Origin: JAGVSR01 sp963786675
GTDB taxonomy: Bacteria > Pseudomonadota > Alphaproteobacteria > Rhizobiales > Hyphomicrobiaceae
Direction of reading: 5' to 3'
Assembly: GCA_963786675.1 (NCBI GenBank)
Contig: CAWAZY010000006.1
Location: 158,972-222,971, forward strand
Length of the DNA: 64,000 nt
Shown: positions 48,302 through 57,322 of the stretch, one piece after another
Layout: each line of letters opens with the position of its first letter
Position numbering within the stretch: the first letter of the stretch is position 1
Translations under genes and position numbers: made by a program
Notes under the pieces: generated by a model
The model's input: only the letters and a program-made list of their open reading frames with translations
Databases searched by the model: none
What the model was told of the DNA's origin: nothing

Positions 48302-48844
48302 ATTTTCCTCCCCGCCGGCTTCCGGCTCGCCGTCGATGTAGTCCGGCGGGTTGATGGTCACGCAGCGCCGCGCAAGATCGACGTCGGGAACGGCCGCGTC
48401 GGTGAATGGAATGAGCATCGTTTCGCGGCTGCCCGGTGATGCGATTTCAATGAGATCGCCGGCGCCGTAATTCAAGACTGCTGTAATTTTTCCCAGTTTC
48501 GCGCCAGTCAGGTCCACCGCATCCAATCCGATCAGATCCTCGTGATAGTACGCGCCCTCTTCCGGTTCTGGCAGCCGGTCGCGGGGGACGAACAGCTTGG
48601 TATTGCGCAATCGTTCCGCGGCCGTGCGATCGTCGATACCCTTGATACGCGCGACGACGCCTTTGGGTGTCACGCGCAGGGAGGAAATTTCAAACTCGCG
48701 CCGTCCTGTCGTGTCGCTCAGCGGACCGTAGGCCGCGATATCGGCGGGTTCGGCCGTGAAGGTGCGGATGGAAACCTCGCCCTTGATGCCGTGGGCAGCC
48801 CCTATTTCTCCCAGTAGAATCCGGCGGTCGGTGTCGTCTGTCAT
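48302..48844 (-). CDS. rimM: Ribosome maturation factor RimM (no stop before the next gene)
   Basis: About 181 residues from ATG 48844. Binds S19 and helps mature the 30S head. N-terminal ILLGEIGAAHGIKGEVSIRTFTAEPADIAAYGPL, PRDRLPEPEEGAYYHEDLIGLDAVD and the PRC-barrel end DLIEIASPGSRETMLIPFTDAAVPDVDLARRCVTINPPDYIDGEP. The frame then continues in phase into the rhodanese ATG. In another frame a TGA overlaps that ATG (ATGA), as elsewhere in this genome, so an extra base near the 3' end of rimM is likely. trmD, the usual partner, is absent from the window. Confidence 0.9.
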
Positions 48845-48885
48845 GGCGGCGATGGCCTTGGTGTGGGCGCTCGGGCTCGCGCGGC

Positions 48886-49455
48886 TTAATTCGGCAGCGG
48901 TCCCAGATACGTCAGTTTCAAATCGACGGGTTGCCCCTCGATCTCGATCGTGGCGGACGCGACCGGTGTGGCGCGGTCCAAGACGGCAACGAAATCCACC
49001 GTCGCACCGTCCGGCCCGCCTGTGAAGCCCGTCACGAGTTCGCCATGGGGCGGCACCTGTATGCGGACATGGAAGTGATTGGTCTCGTGCTTGGTGTCGT
49101 AGCGGTAGCTGCCTTCGAACATGCCGCCCCACCGGTCCGAGCCAATGATGCGCCCGGCACGCAGCACAGCCAGGGCATCGCCGCCCTGGGGCGGTGTGCC
49201 GTCGTGCCCCTGATAGGCCAGGGCATAGAGGCCCTCGTCGAACATCCGCGGCCGGCCCATCAGCCGGCTCATCTCCGTCGCCACGAGGTCGGGACCCGCT
49301 GCCTGCAGGAGCCGCAGGTACGCCGCCACCGGCCCCGGCAAATTCACTTCGCCCGTCGCCCACAGACTGACGGTGCGCGGGCTCACATCCAGCAATCGCG
49401 CCAGTTCCGTCTGCTTCAGCCCGATCCGTTCGAGGATACGCTTGAGACTGTCCAT
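48886..49455 (-). CDS. XRE-type HTH regulator with C-terminal calycin/GrlR-like domain
   Basis: 189 residues from ATG 49455. N-terminal Cro/CI-type HTH: LKRILERIGLKQTELARLLDVSPRTVSLWATGEVNLPGPVAAYLRLL (residues about 4-50). C-terminal part (about 75-189) is beta-rich: LYALAYQGHDG, LAVLRAGRIIGSDRWGGMFEGSYRYDTKHETNHFHVRI, VDFVAVLDRATPVASATIEIEGQPVDLKLTYLGPL; the pattern recalls GrlR-like small barrels, tentative. It sits between rpsP and rimM, normally adjacent, and has its own inverted repeat upstream, so it looks inserted and self-regulated. Confidence 0.78.
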   Translation of the reverse strand: MDSLKRILERIGLKQTELARLLDVSPRTVSLWATGEVNLPGPVAAYLRLLQAAGPDLVATEMSRLMGRPRMFDEGLYALAYQGHDGTPPQGGDALAVLRAGRIIGSDRWGGMFEGSYRYDTKHETNHFHVRIQVPPHGELVTGFTGGPDGATVDFVAVLDRATPVASATIEIEGQPVDLKLTYLGPLPN

Positions 49456-49462
49456 GTACGGA

Positions 49463-49501
49463 CTATAGCAAGAAAACAGACAATAGAAGTTATTGCTATA
49501 G
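49463..49501. promoter_or_regulatory. Inverted repeat, probable operator of the XRE-type gene
   Basis: Perfect 9-bp arms CTATAGCAA (49463-49471) and TTGCTATAG (49493-49501), 21-bp AT-rich spacer, starting eight bases before the regulator's ATG. The most AT-rich patch nearby. Confidence 0.65.
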
Positions 49502-49584
49502 CGGCAGGACCTTTTCTCTTTTGTTGAAAGGCCGATCCGGGTGGCAGCCATCGGATCTGAAAGCTGGCCGCGGTACAGGCACAA

Positions 49585-49610
49585 AAAAGGGAGCCGATGG
49601 GCTCCCTTTT
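49585..49610 (-). terminator. Intrinsic terminator after rpsP
   Basis: 11-bp stem AAAAGGGAGCC / GGCTCCCTTTT with GATG loop and T-runs on both strands. It ends the ffh-rpsP unit before the XRE-rimM-rhodanese unit. Confidence 0.93.
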
Positions 49611-49651
49611 TCCGTGTTGGTCCTGACACTGGCGTGAGCCAGGGGTCGGGC

Positions 49652-50017
49652 TTAGCCAGCGGACGCTTCTTCCGCGGCCTTGGCGGCCTTCTCAGCGAGG
49701 GCGGCGGCGCGCTCCTGGGCCTTCTTCTTCGGCAAAGCCTTCTGGACACTCTTGATCGGCGTCCGCTTCATCAGGCCAGCGGCATCGAGGAAGCGGGCGA
49801 CACGGTCGGTCGGCTGGGCGCCAACGCCGAGCCAATGCTTCGCGCGGTCGGCGTCGAGCTTAACGCGCTCGGGGTTGTCCTTCTTGAGCATCGGATCGAA
49901 CGTGCCGATCTGTTCGATGTAGCGCCCGTCGCGCGGCGAGGCGGAGTGCGCGACGACGATGTAATAGTACGGACGCTTCTTGGCGCCACCGCGCGACAGA
50001 CGAATTTTTGCAGCCAT
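49652..50017 (-). CDS. rpsP: 30S ribosomal protein S16
   Basis: 121 residues. AAKIRLSRGGAKKRPYYYIVVAHSASPRDGRYIEQIGTFDPM is the S16 N-terminus, followed by KHWLGVGAQPTDRVARFLDAAGL and an Ala/Lys/Glu-rich C-terminal extension of about 35 residues that is usual in alphaproteobacteria. Essential for 30S assembly. 127 bp after ffh on the same strand. Confidence 0.97.
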   Translation of the reverse strand: MAAKIRLSRGGAKKRPYYYIVVAHSASPRDGRYIEQIGTFDPMLKKDNPERVKLDADRAKHWLGVGAQPTDRVARFLDAAGLMKRTPIKSVQKALPKKKAQERAAALAEKAAKAAEEASAG

Positions 50018-50144
50018 TGTCTTCAGTCCTTTCTGATCAATTCAATTTCAGCATCTTGGTGTTGTGTCTTAGCGAGCCACTGCCGGGTGCTTGGGTAGGG
50101 CGCGCGCGGCGCCCTGGATGTCCCAGCAATGAAATTCTGGATCT

Positions 50145-51785
50145 CTACTTCTTCTTGCCTCCCAGACCTGGAAAGCGCGGGGCCCCGCCCAGGCCCGGCA
50201 ATGCGCCACCGCCCAACCCGGGCAGGCCTTTCGGCGGGGCGGCGTTGCCACCTGCCAATCCCGGCAAGGCGGAGCCGCTTGATCCCGACATGGCGGAGCC
50301 GCCTGATCCCGGCAGACCCTTGGGCAGCGCGGCTTTCAGTTCCGCCGGCAATTGCTCGAGCGCCTTGGGATCGAGCGCCGCCAATTCTTCCTGCATCTTG
50401 AGGAGTTCAGCTTCGCTCGGCGCCTTCCCCATGCCACCCATCGGTCCGGAGATGCCGAGTGCGCCGGCCATCTTGGCCATCATGCCGGGGTTGCGCCCCA
50501 TGCTCTTCATCATGTCCGCCATCTGGCGGTGCATCTTCAGAAGCTTGTTGATGTCGGCGGGGGTGGTCCCCGAACCGGCTGCTATGCGCCGCTTGCGCCT
50601 AGCGTCGAGAACTTTGGGGCTGCGGCGTTCCTTCGGCGTCATGGAAGAGATGATCGCGCGCTGGCGCTTTACATCCTTGTTGAAGCCACTCTCGTTGATC
50701 TGGTTTTTCAGTTTGCCGATGCCGGGCATCATGCCCATGATGCCGCCCGCGCCGCCGAGCTTCTCCATCTGGCGGAGCTGTTCGCCGAGGTCGTCGAGGT
50801 CGAACTCGCCCTTCTTCATCTTGAGGGCGATTTTGGTCGCCTTCTCGACGTCGATATTCTGCGCGGCCTTCTCGACGAGGCCGACGATGTCGCCCATGCC
50901 CAGAATGCGGCCGGCGATGCGCTTGGGATCGAAGTCTTCCAGCGCGTCCCACTTTTCGCCGACGCCGAGCAGCTTGATCGGCTTGCCGGTCACGGCGCGC
51001 ATGGACAGCGCAGCGCCGCCCCGGCCGTCGCCGTCAGCGCGTGTCAGCACCGTTCCGGTGATCGAAAGGCGCTGGTCGAAGGCCTTCGCGGTGTTGACGG
51101 CGTCCTGGCCGGTGAGGCTGTCGACCACGAGCAGAACTTCATGCGGATTGGTCGCGGCTTTCACCTGCGCGACTTCGTCCATCAATTCTTCGTCGAGCGT
51201 GATGCGGCCGGCGGTGTCGAGGATGACGACATCGTAGCCGCCGAGCTTCGCGGCCTCGAGCGCGCGGTTGGCGATCTGAAGCGGGGTTTGACCGGAGACG
51301 ATCGGCAATGTCGTGACGCCCGTCTGTTCGCCCAGCACGCGCAGTTGTTCCTGCGCCGCGGGACGGCGGGTGTCGAGCGACGCCATCAGGACCTTCTTGC
51401 GGTCCCGGTTGGTGAGCCGGTAGGCGATCTTGGCACTGGTGGTCGTTTTGCCCGAACCCTGGAGGCCGACCATCAGAATGGCGACCGGCGGCGCGGCGTG
51501 CAAATTGATGGGATCGGCGTCCGAACCGAGAATGCGAACCAGTTCGTCGTTGACGATCTTGACGACCATCTGGCCCGGCGTGATGGACTTCACCACATCC
51601 TGACCGACGGCCCGGGCCTTCACGGCCTCGGTGAAGTCCTTGACCACATCCAGCGCGACGTCCGCTTCCAGCAGAGCGCGGCGAACCTCGCGCATGGCCT
51701 CCGCCACGTCGCTGTCGGTCAGCGCGCCACGGCCCTTGAGCTTGTCGAGGACACCTGACAGTCGATCCGAAAGGCTCTGGAACAT
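50145..51785 (-). CDS. ffh: Signal recognition particle protein Ffh
   Basis: 546 residues from ATG 51785 (MFQSLSDRLSGVLDKLKGRG). SRP GTPase that binds signal sequences and 4.5S RNA. N domain about 1-85; G domain with GLQGSGKTTTSAKIA (about 106-120), DTRRPAAQEQL, DTAGR and TRADGDGRGG (the canonical TKxDG reads TRADG); M domain with Met-rich helices (about 300-460). The C-terminal about 60 residues are a Gly/Pro/Leu repeat tail (GLPGxGG units), longer than usual. Its receptor ftsY is at 57.3 kb. Confidence 0.96.
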   Translation of the reverse strand: MFQSLSDRLSGVLDKLKGRGALTDSDVAEAMREVRRALLEADVALDVVKDFTEAVKARAVGQDVVKSITPGQMVVKIVNDELVRILGSDADPINLHAAPPVAILMVGLQGSGKTTTSAKIAYRLTNRDRKKVLMASLDTRRPAAQEQLRVLGEQTGVTTLPIVSGQTPLQIANRALEAAKLGGYDVVILDTAGRITLDEELMDEVAQVKAATNPHEVLLVVDSLTGQDAVNTAKAFDQRLSITGTVLTRADGDGRGGAALSMRAVTGKPIKLLGVGEKWDALEDFDPKRIAGRILGMGDIVGLVEKAAQNIDVEKATKIALKMKKGEFDLDDLGEQLRQMEKLGGAGGIMGMMPGIGKLKNQINESGFNKDVKRQRAIISSMTPKERRSPKVLDARRKRRIAAGSGTTPADINKLLKMHRQMADMMKSMGRNPGMMAKMAGALGISGPMGGMGKAPSEAELLKMQEELAALDPKALEQLPAELKAALPKGLPGSGGSAMSGSSGSALPGLAGGNAAPPKGLPGLGGGALPGLGGAPRFPGLGGKKK

Positions 51786-52031
51786 CCTGATCCCTAGACA
51801 AATGACGATCGCACCCGAGAGCGCAACGCGCTGTCGGATGTTGACCTCCGGTCTCATGTTTCACAGGGAAACAAAGGGCCGGTCGGCGGCTCTGAAGTTC
51901 AGGGCCGGATTTCGCTGCGGACAATCGTTGAAGGCGGCACGGGTGTCAACCGCGGCATTTGACCAGACTTCTGAACGGCCTGTTAAACCAAGGATTGCAT
52001 AATGCTGAAATAGTCACAACCTAAGAGCGCA

Positions 52032-52979
52032 ATGGATTACCTGCAAACCCTCCTGGATCTGGATTCCGCCGCGCTCGCCCGGCTGGAACCCCCTGCTCTG
52101 GCGGGCTCCTTATCTCAGGCCATCGATCCCTTGCCCCTCACGGCCGCCGACACGGCCATGTTGCAGGCTGCGCGCGCCGAAATCGAGGGCGTGGCCACTC
52201 TGATTGCCGTTTCTGCGAGTATCGCCAACGCGTTAACAGCGCCTGGCGCACCGCCCGTAAACGTCGCCGGATTCGCGACCTACGCCCCTGGCGCACCGGC
52301 GATGGGGTCCGGTTTGCGGTCGCTTCTGGTCAGCCTCCCGGACGGGGCACCGTTTCCCGGTTTGATCGACGACTTGGGCCGCCGCTTAAGTCTTGCGGGG
52401 CGTATGGCGCGCGCCTTCGCGTCCGAACGCCCAGGGCAGAAAGCTCCGGGCAGTGTCGATCCCGAAACCCTGGCCGATGCCTGGAACCGGACGTGCGTCA
52501 GTGCCGCCGTGGTGGTTCGCGCGCTCCCTCTGGCCTGTACGTCCGAGGTTGGGCGATCCATGCGTGGTGCGGAAGATGTGGCGCGGCTGACAGCTTTGGC
52601 CGAGCTCCTTGACCGGGTGGCTGAGGGTGAACCGGTCTGTATCGAACCGGATGGGTGTGTGATCGTCCCGGGCTGGGCGGAACGCCGCCGGCACCCGCGC
52701 GTCCGGATCGACCAGCGCGCGGAAATCGTTCTGGGCACTCATGTTTATCAGGCGCGGCTGCTCGATGCGTCGATCGGAGGGCTGGGGATCGAGGGACCAC
52801 GGCTCCTGCTGCAGGGGGACGCCGTGACGGTGCGCCTGGGAGATGGCCGCAAACTGCGCGCCCATGTGGCCTGGGTGAACGGAAGCCTTGCGGGTTTGCG
52901 TTTCCTGGCGCCGCTGGAAGCCAGTGACCCGCTCCTGGTTGCCGGCCTCGCCAAGGGCCAGCCTGCCGTTGCCGCATGA
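52032..52979 (+). CDS. PilZ-domain protein
   Basis: 315 residues. Residues about 1-210 are Ala/Leu-rich helical with no recognised domain. C-terminal PilZ domain (about 215-305): ERRRHPRVRIDQRAEIVL supplies RxxxR and LLDASIGGLGIEG supplies the D/NxSxxG motif, so c-di-GMP binding is expected. The function of the N-terminal half and output are unknown. It stands alone between ffh and the EF-hand gene. Confidence 0.85.
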   Translation: MDYLQTLLDLDSAALARLEPPALAGSLSQAIDPLPLTAADTAMLQAARAEIEGVATLIAVSASIANALTAPGAPPVNVAGFATYAPGAPAMGSGLRSLLVSLPDGAPFPGLIDDLGRRLSLAGRMARAFASERPGQKAPGSVDPETLADAWNRTCVSAAVVVRALPLACTSEVGRSMRGAEDVARLTALAELLDRVAEGEPVCIEPDGCVIVPGWAERRRHPRVRIDQRAEIVLGTHVYQARLLDASIGGLGIEGPRLLLQGDAVTVRLGDGRKLRAHVAWVNGSLAGLRFLAPLEASDPLLVAGLAKGQPAVAA

Positions 52980-53182
52980 TGGCCGGATAACCTCCGGACC
53001 GGTCCCCAAAAAACCATTCTTTGAGACAATTTACCGGTGATCAAACGGTGTTGCGTCCCGGGCAGCGATTGCATCCGGGCGCACGAGCGCGCTAGGGAAG
53101 CGCGGTGGGACATTGCATTGCGCCGCGCGCGATGCTGGGCGGACGGGGTGCGAACATCGCGCCGCCGAGGGGAGACGACGAC

Positions 53183-53702
53183 ATGGCTGACATGAAATGC
53201 GGCCGAAAGCCCGTGCGTTGGGCGACCGCCATGCTGGCCCTCGGCACCCTGTGCGCGGGGTGTAGCTCCCTACCCTCGCTGACCGGCAACAAGTCGCCTT
53301 TCGGAAGCAGTTCGACCGTCGACCGCACGTTCATCGGCGCAGCCCAGACCTGGGACTTCGATAAAGATGGCACCGTGACCTGCGATGAATGGAAGTCTTA
53401 CGCCGCGTCGCTCTTTCGTGAGTTCCGATGGCGACGGCAATGGCGCGCTCGACGCTGCGGAATTCGCACAGATGTCGCGCACCGACCGGCTTTTTGAGAT
53501 CGCCGATGTCGGATATTTCGATGGCAACGGCGATGGCAAAGTGACGTTGGAAGAAATGACCGGCAAACAGAACGCTGCCTTCAAACTGCTGGACAAGAAC
53601 GGCGACTGTCAGATCGACCGGAACGAATCCGTGCAGGTGCTCCAGCGTGATGCGCCGAAGACCGAAGGTCTGGGAAGCGAACAGCAGGTCCCGCGGCGCT
53701 GA
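53183..53702 (+). CDS. EF-hand lipoprotein, frame broken by one extra base near 53426
   Basis: ATG 53183 with GAGGGGAG before it. Lipoprotein signal (MLALGTLCAGCSS, lipobox LCAGC, Cys about residue 22). Calcium-binding EF-hand loops: WDFDKDGTVTCDEW, then after the break DGDGNGALDAAE, FDGNGDGKVTLEE and LDKNGDCQIDRNE. Dropping one C at about 53426 joins them into about 172 residues with four EF-hands. Outer membrane or periplasmic Ca-binding role, inferred. Confidence 0.82.
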
Positions 53703-53713
53703 CGCAATGCCAA

Positions 53714-54868
53714 CTACTTCGGCGTGATCCGCACGATGCGGCCGTCGCGCGCGTCGTCGGTCAGAACCCAGATCGCACCGTCCGGGCCCAGCCGCACGTC
53801 ACGGATTCGCGCGCCGATGCCGGTATCCAGCACCTCTTCGGCGGTGACGGCCCCCTTGTCGATGACGAGCCGTACGACGCGCGCACCGTTCAAGCCGCCG
53901 GCAAACAGATTGCCTTTCCAGGCCGGGTAAACATCGGATGCGTAGAGCGCCAAGCCTGACGTGGCGATCGACGGGTCCCAGTAATAAATCGGCTGTTCCA
54001 AGCCTTCTTCTGCCGTGCCCTTGCCGATCTTCTCGCCCGAATATTCGCGCCCATAGGTGATGATCGGCCATCCATAGTTGCGTCCGCGCTGAGGGCGGTT
54101 CAACTCGTCACCACCTCGCGCGCCATGCTCCACCGTCCACAAAAATCCGGTCGCTGGATCGAGTGCGGCCCCTTGGATGTTGCGATGGCCCATCGACCAT
54201 ACGCGAGGGTCCCAACCGGGCTTGGCCGGTTCGCTGCTGGCCGGCGATCCATCGGACTTCAGATGCAGGACTTTGCCGATTGTCGTGTTCGGGTCCTGGA
54301 CTTCCGCCCGGCCGATGCCGCGATCGCCGGTGGTGATAAAAAGCGTGCCGTCGGTGGTGAAGACGATGCGTGAGCCAAAGTGATGTGAGGATTTCTTCGG
54401 CGGCTCCTGCTGGAAGATCTTGGTTACGCCTTCAAGGCGGCCGCTGCCCTTCTCATCGAGCACCAGGGTGGCTTTGGCCACGGCGGTCGCGGCCGCACCA
54501 CCCTCGCGCGGTTCGGCAAAGCTCAGATAGATCGTGCGGCTCGAGGCAAAATCAGGGGCCAGCGCCACGTCGAGCAGGCCGCCCTGTCCGGTCGCTGCCA
54601 CCTCTGGAACGTTGGCGATGGGCTCACCCAGTGTTCCGTCGCGCGTGACGACGCGTAGCCGTCCCGGCCGTTCCGTAACCAGCATGCGACCGTCGTCCAG
54701 GAACTGGAGGCCCCAGGGATGGGCGAGACCCTTGGCGACGGTTTCCGCGTTGACGGCGTTCGGGGTGGCGGGTGCGGGGGCTGATGTCGGGGCGGCCTCG
54801 ACGTGGGCGGCGATCGCTAGCGCGGCCAATACGCCCATGGTTCCAACGGCCACCAAATCCCATCGCAT
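53714..54868 (-). CDS. PQQ-dependent aldose sugar dehydrogenase (YliI/GSDH family)
   Basis: 384 residues from ATG 54868, with AAGGAG before it; the frame extends upstream only as antisense to dapF. Signal peptide to about residue 26 (ALAIAAHVEAA). Six-bladed beta-propeller with LAHPWGLQFLDDGRMLVTERPGRLRVV, GQGGLLDVALAPDFASSRTIYLSFAEP, HHFGSRIVFTTDGTLFITTGDRG (PQQ/Ca region), HRNIQGAALDPATGFLWTVEHGARGGDELNRPQRGRNYGWP and GLNGARVVRLV. Periplasmic oxidation of aldose sugars if PQQ is available. Convergent with the EF-hand gene. Confidence 0.92.
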   Translation of the reverse strand: MRWDLVAVGTMGVLAALAIAAHVEAAPTSAPAPATPNAVNAETVAKGLAHPWGLQFLDDGRMLVTERPGRLRVVTRDGTLGEPIANVPEVAATGQGGLLDVALAPDFASSRTIYLSFAEPREGGAAATAVAKATLVLDEKGSGRLEGVTKIFQQEPPKKSSHHFGSRIVFTTDGTLFITTGDRGIGRAEVQDPNTTIGKVLHLKSDGSPASSEPAKPGWDPRVWSMGHRNIQGAALDPATGFLWTVEHGARGGDELNRPQRGRNYGWPIITYGREYSGEKIGKGTAEEGLEQPIYYWDPSIATSGLALYASDVYPAWKGNLFAGGLNGARVVRLVIDKGAVTAEEVLDTGIGARIRDVRLGPDGAIWVLTDDARDGRIVRITPK

Positions 54869-55027
54869 CCCAGCACTCCTTTTTATTCCAGCAATGCAGC
54901 GACTTAACATCGCCGCCGTGCCTTGGGTCTGGCGCTCAGATGGGGATCGGCCATCCATGCCGCAACCCGTCGCGGCCAAAGCGAGGCGATGTTTGTCTTT
55001 TGTCACGGTGTCCGCCATATAGCGCTC

Positions 55028-55897
55028 ATGAGTTCGACACAGCCCCTGCACTTCACGAAAATGAACGGTCTCGGCAACGAAATCGTCGTGGTCGACGTGC
55101 GCGGTTCGGGCCGGCGTGTGACAGGTGCGGACGCCGAGGCCATGGCGCGCGAGCCCCGCTCGCATTTCGACCAGATGATGGTTCTCAATCCGCCCACGAC
55201 TCCCGGAACGGATGCGTTCGTGACGATCTTCAATACGGATGGCTCTGAGAGTTCCGCATGCGGAAACGGAACGCGATGCATCGCGCTGCTCGATCACCTG
55301 CGCACGGGCCGGGATAAGCTGCGCTATCAGACGCGTGCAGGCGTGCTGGACGTTTCCGTTGCCGGCAATGCTGAGATCACGGTGGATATGGGCGAGCCGC
55401 GATTCGCCTGGAACGAGATTCCGCTTTCTGAGCCCTTTCATGATACGCGCGGGATCGAACTGCAGGTCGGGCCCATCGACGCCCCTGTGCTGCACTCACC
55501 ATCAGTCGTGAACGTGGGCAATCCGCACGCGATCTTCTGGGTCGACGACGATGTCGGCGCCTATGATCTGGCGCGCTTCGGACCCATGCTGGAAAATCAT
55601 CCGTTGTTTCCCGAGCGGGCCAACATTTCTCTGGCTCATGTCGTGTCGCGACACGAGATTCGTTTGCGCACCTGGGAGCGCGGCGTCGGCCTGACGCGCG
55701 CGTGTGGAACGGCTGCGTGCGCCGCTGCTGTCTCGGCGATGCGCAAGCGTCTGACCGACCGGACGGTGACAGTGCATTTGCCCGGAGGTCCGCTGCAAAT
55801 CACCTGGACCGATTCCAACCGGATCCTCATGACAGGGCCGGCGGAGATCGAGTACGAGGGGGACTGGCCCGCCGTCACGTCGCATGCCGATGCGTGA
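55028..55897 (+). CDS. dapF: Diaminopimelate epimerase
   Basis: 289 residues from ATG 55028 (MSSTQPLHFTKMNGLGNEIVVVD). Racemises L,L-DAP to meso-DAP for lysine and peptidoglycan. First catalytic Cys in SSACGNGTRCIA (about residue 79), second in LTRACGTAACAAAVSA (about 228); VNVGNPHAIFWVDD and the GGPLQITW end also fit. 68 bp before mtaB. Confidence 0.96.
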   Translation: MSSTQPLHFTKMNGLGNEIVVVDVRGSGRRVTGADAEAMAREPRSHFDQMMVLNPPTTPGTDAFVTIFNTDGSESSACGNGTRCIALLDHLRTGRDKLRYQTRAGVLDVSVAGNAEITVDMGEPRFAWNEIPLSEPFHDTRGIELQVGPIDAPVLHSPSVVNVGNPHAIFWVDDDVGAYDLARFGPMLENHPLFPERANISLAHVVSRHEIRLRTWERGVGLTRACGTAACAAAVSAMRKRLTDRTVTVHLPGGPLQITWTDSNRILMTGPAEIEYEGDWPAVTSHADA

Positions 55898-55965
55898 GGA
55901 CGTGCTCATCCGGTGCGGCCAGGTGGCATCGTCCGTGATCTCGCACCGCGCGGGACACCGCTGAC

Positions 55966-57322
55966 ATGAGCCGTCCCATGGTCATCTCAATGGGCTGCCG
56001 CCTCAACGCCGCGGAAGCGGATGCTGCCGGACAATTGGCGCACGACGCGGGCCTTGCCGATGCGATCATCGTCAATACCTGTGCGGTGACCGCGGAATCC
56101 GTGCGCCAATCAACGCAGGCGATCCGGCGGCTGAGGCGCGACCATCCCGAGCGTCGGATCGTTGTGACCGGTTGCGCGGCGCAACTCGACCCGCATCGCT
56201 TCGCCGCCATGCCAGAAATCGATGCTGTCGTCGGCAACGCGGAAAAGCTGAGCCGGGCTACGTTCGATGACTTGGTTCGCGTGGGCGGCATCAAGTCGAG
56301 CGGTCCCGTCGTTCGCGTCGGCGATATCATGCGGGACGTGCCGAAGGCTGAAGATGATTTGGACGTGGGCTCGTTCCAAGCCCTGGCCGGCGCGCAGGCC
56401 TCACGCCGGACGCGCGCCGTTCTCTCGATCCAAAACGGATGCGATCACCGCTGCACCTTCTGCATCATTCCATTCGCGCGCGGGCCGTCGCGATCGATCG
56501 CGCCTGGGGCAGCTGTTCAGCGTGTTCAAGCGCTGGTGGATCAGGGTCATAAGGAAGTCGTACTGACGGGTGTCGATCTGACATCATACGGGTCCGATCT
56601 TGAGCCGCGTGTCTCGCTCGGGCGGCTGGTACAGCGCATTTTGGCCGAAGTGCCAGACCTGAAGCGATTGCGGTTGTCGTCGATCGATCAGGTTGAGGCA
56701 GACGACGCGCTCTTGGACGCCTTCGCCGGGGACGCCCGCTTCATGCCGCACCTGCACCTGTCCATGCAGTCCGGCGACGATCTCATTTTAAAGCGCATGA
56801 AGCGGCGCCATTCCCGGGACGATGCCATCGCGTTCTGCGCGCGTGTGCGCCGCGTGCGCCCCGATGTCGTGCTGGGGGCCGATTTGATCGCCGGATTTCC
56901 GACGGAAACCGACGCCATGTTCCAGAATACGCGCGAGGCCATCGTCGCCTGTGGCCTGACTTACCTTCACGTGTTCCCGTATTCGCGCCGGCCGGGGACG
57001 CCGGCCGACCGTATGCCGCAGGTCGATCCGGCCACAATTGCCGCACGTGCGGCAATCCTGCGTGCGGACGCCCAGGCGCGGCAGCGCGCATTCCTTGAAC
57101 AACAGGTCGGTGGTGAGTACGAGGTATTGATGGAACGGGGCGGAACCGGTCGCACGCCGCAATTTGCCGAAGTGGCTGTACACGAACCGCCACATGCCGG
57201 GTGTATCACGCGCGTCAGGGTCACGGGATTTCGACGGCACGCGGCTTCAGGGCGTGGTGGCCCGCGCGGAAGGCCGGCAGGCCGGGCAATCAGAGCGGCA
57301 AAGCATCGAGGGAACCGGGTGA
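55966..57322 (+). CDS. mtaB: tRNA t6A37 methylthiotransferase MtaB, frame broken by one extra base near 57232
   Basis: Radical SAM enzyme converting t6A37 to ms2t6A37. N-terminal UPF0004 domain with Cys at MGCRLNAAEAD, VNTCAVTAESVRQS and VTGCAAQ; radical SAM cluster NGCDHRCTFCIIPFARG (about 152-168); HLHLSMQSGDDLILKRMKRRHSRDD and GADLIAGFPTE; C-terminal TRAM. In the frame as written it runs on into FtsY; dropping one base at about 57232 (GFDGTRLQGVV) gives a proper end at TGA 57320-57322, about 451 residues, overlapping the ftsY start. Confidence 0.92.

Noticed and set aside
47804..49363. 519-codon open frame covering XRE gene antisense frame, RimM and rhodanese
   Set aside because: Only the part from 48844 shows RimM homology; the front is a shadow of the regulator gene.
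51855..51873. parS-like GTTTCACAGGGAAAC upstream of ffh
   Set aside because: The central CACGTG is changed and the length differs by one base; ParB consensus is not met.
53714..55495. 593-codon open frame of the sugar dehydrogenase
   Set aside because: The upstream third is antisense to dapF; the real start at 54868 has AAGGAG and a signal peptide.
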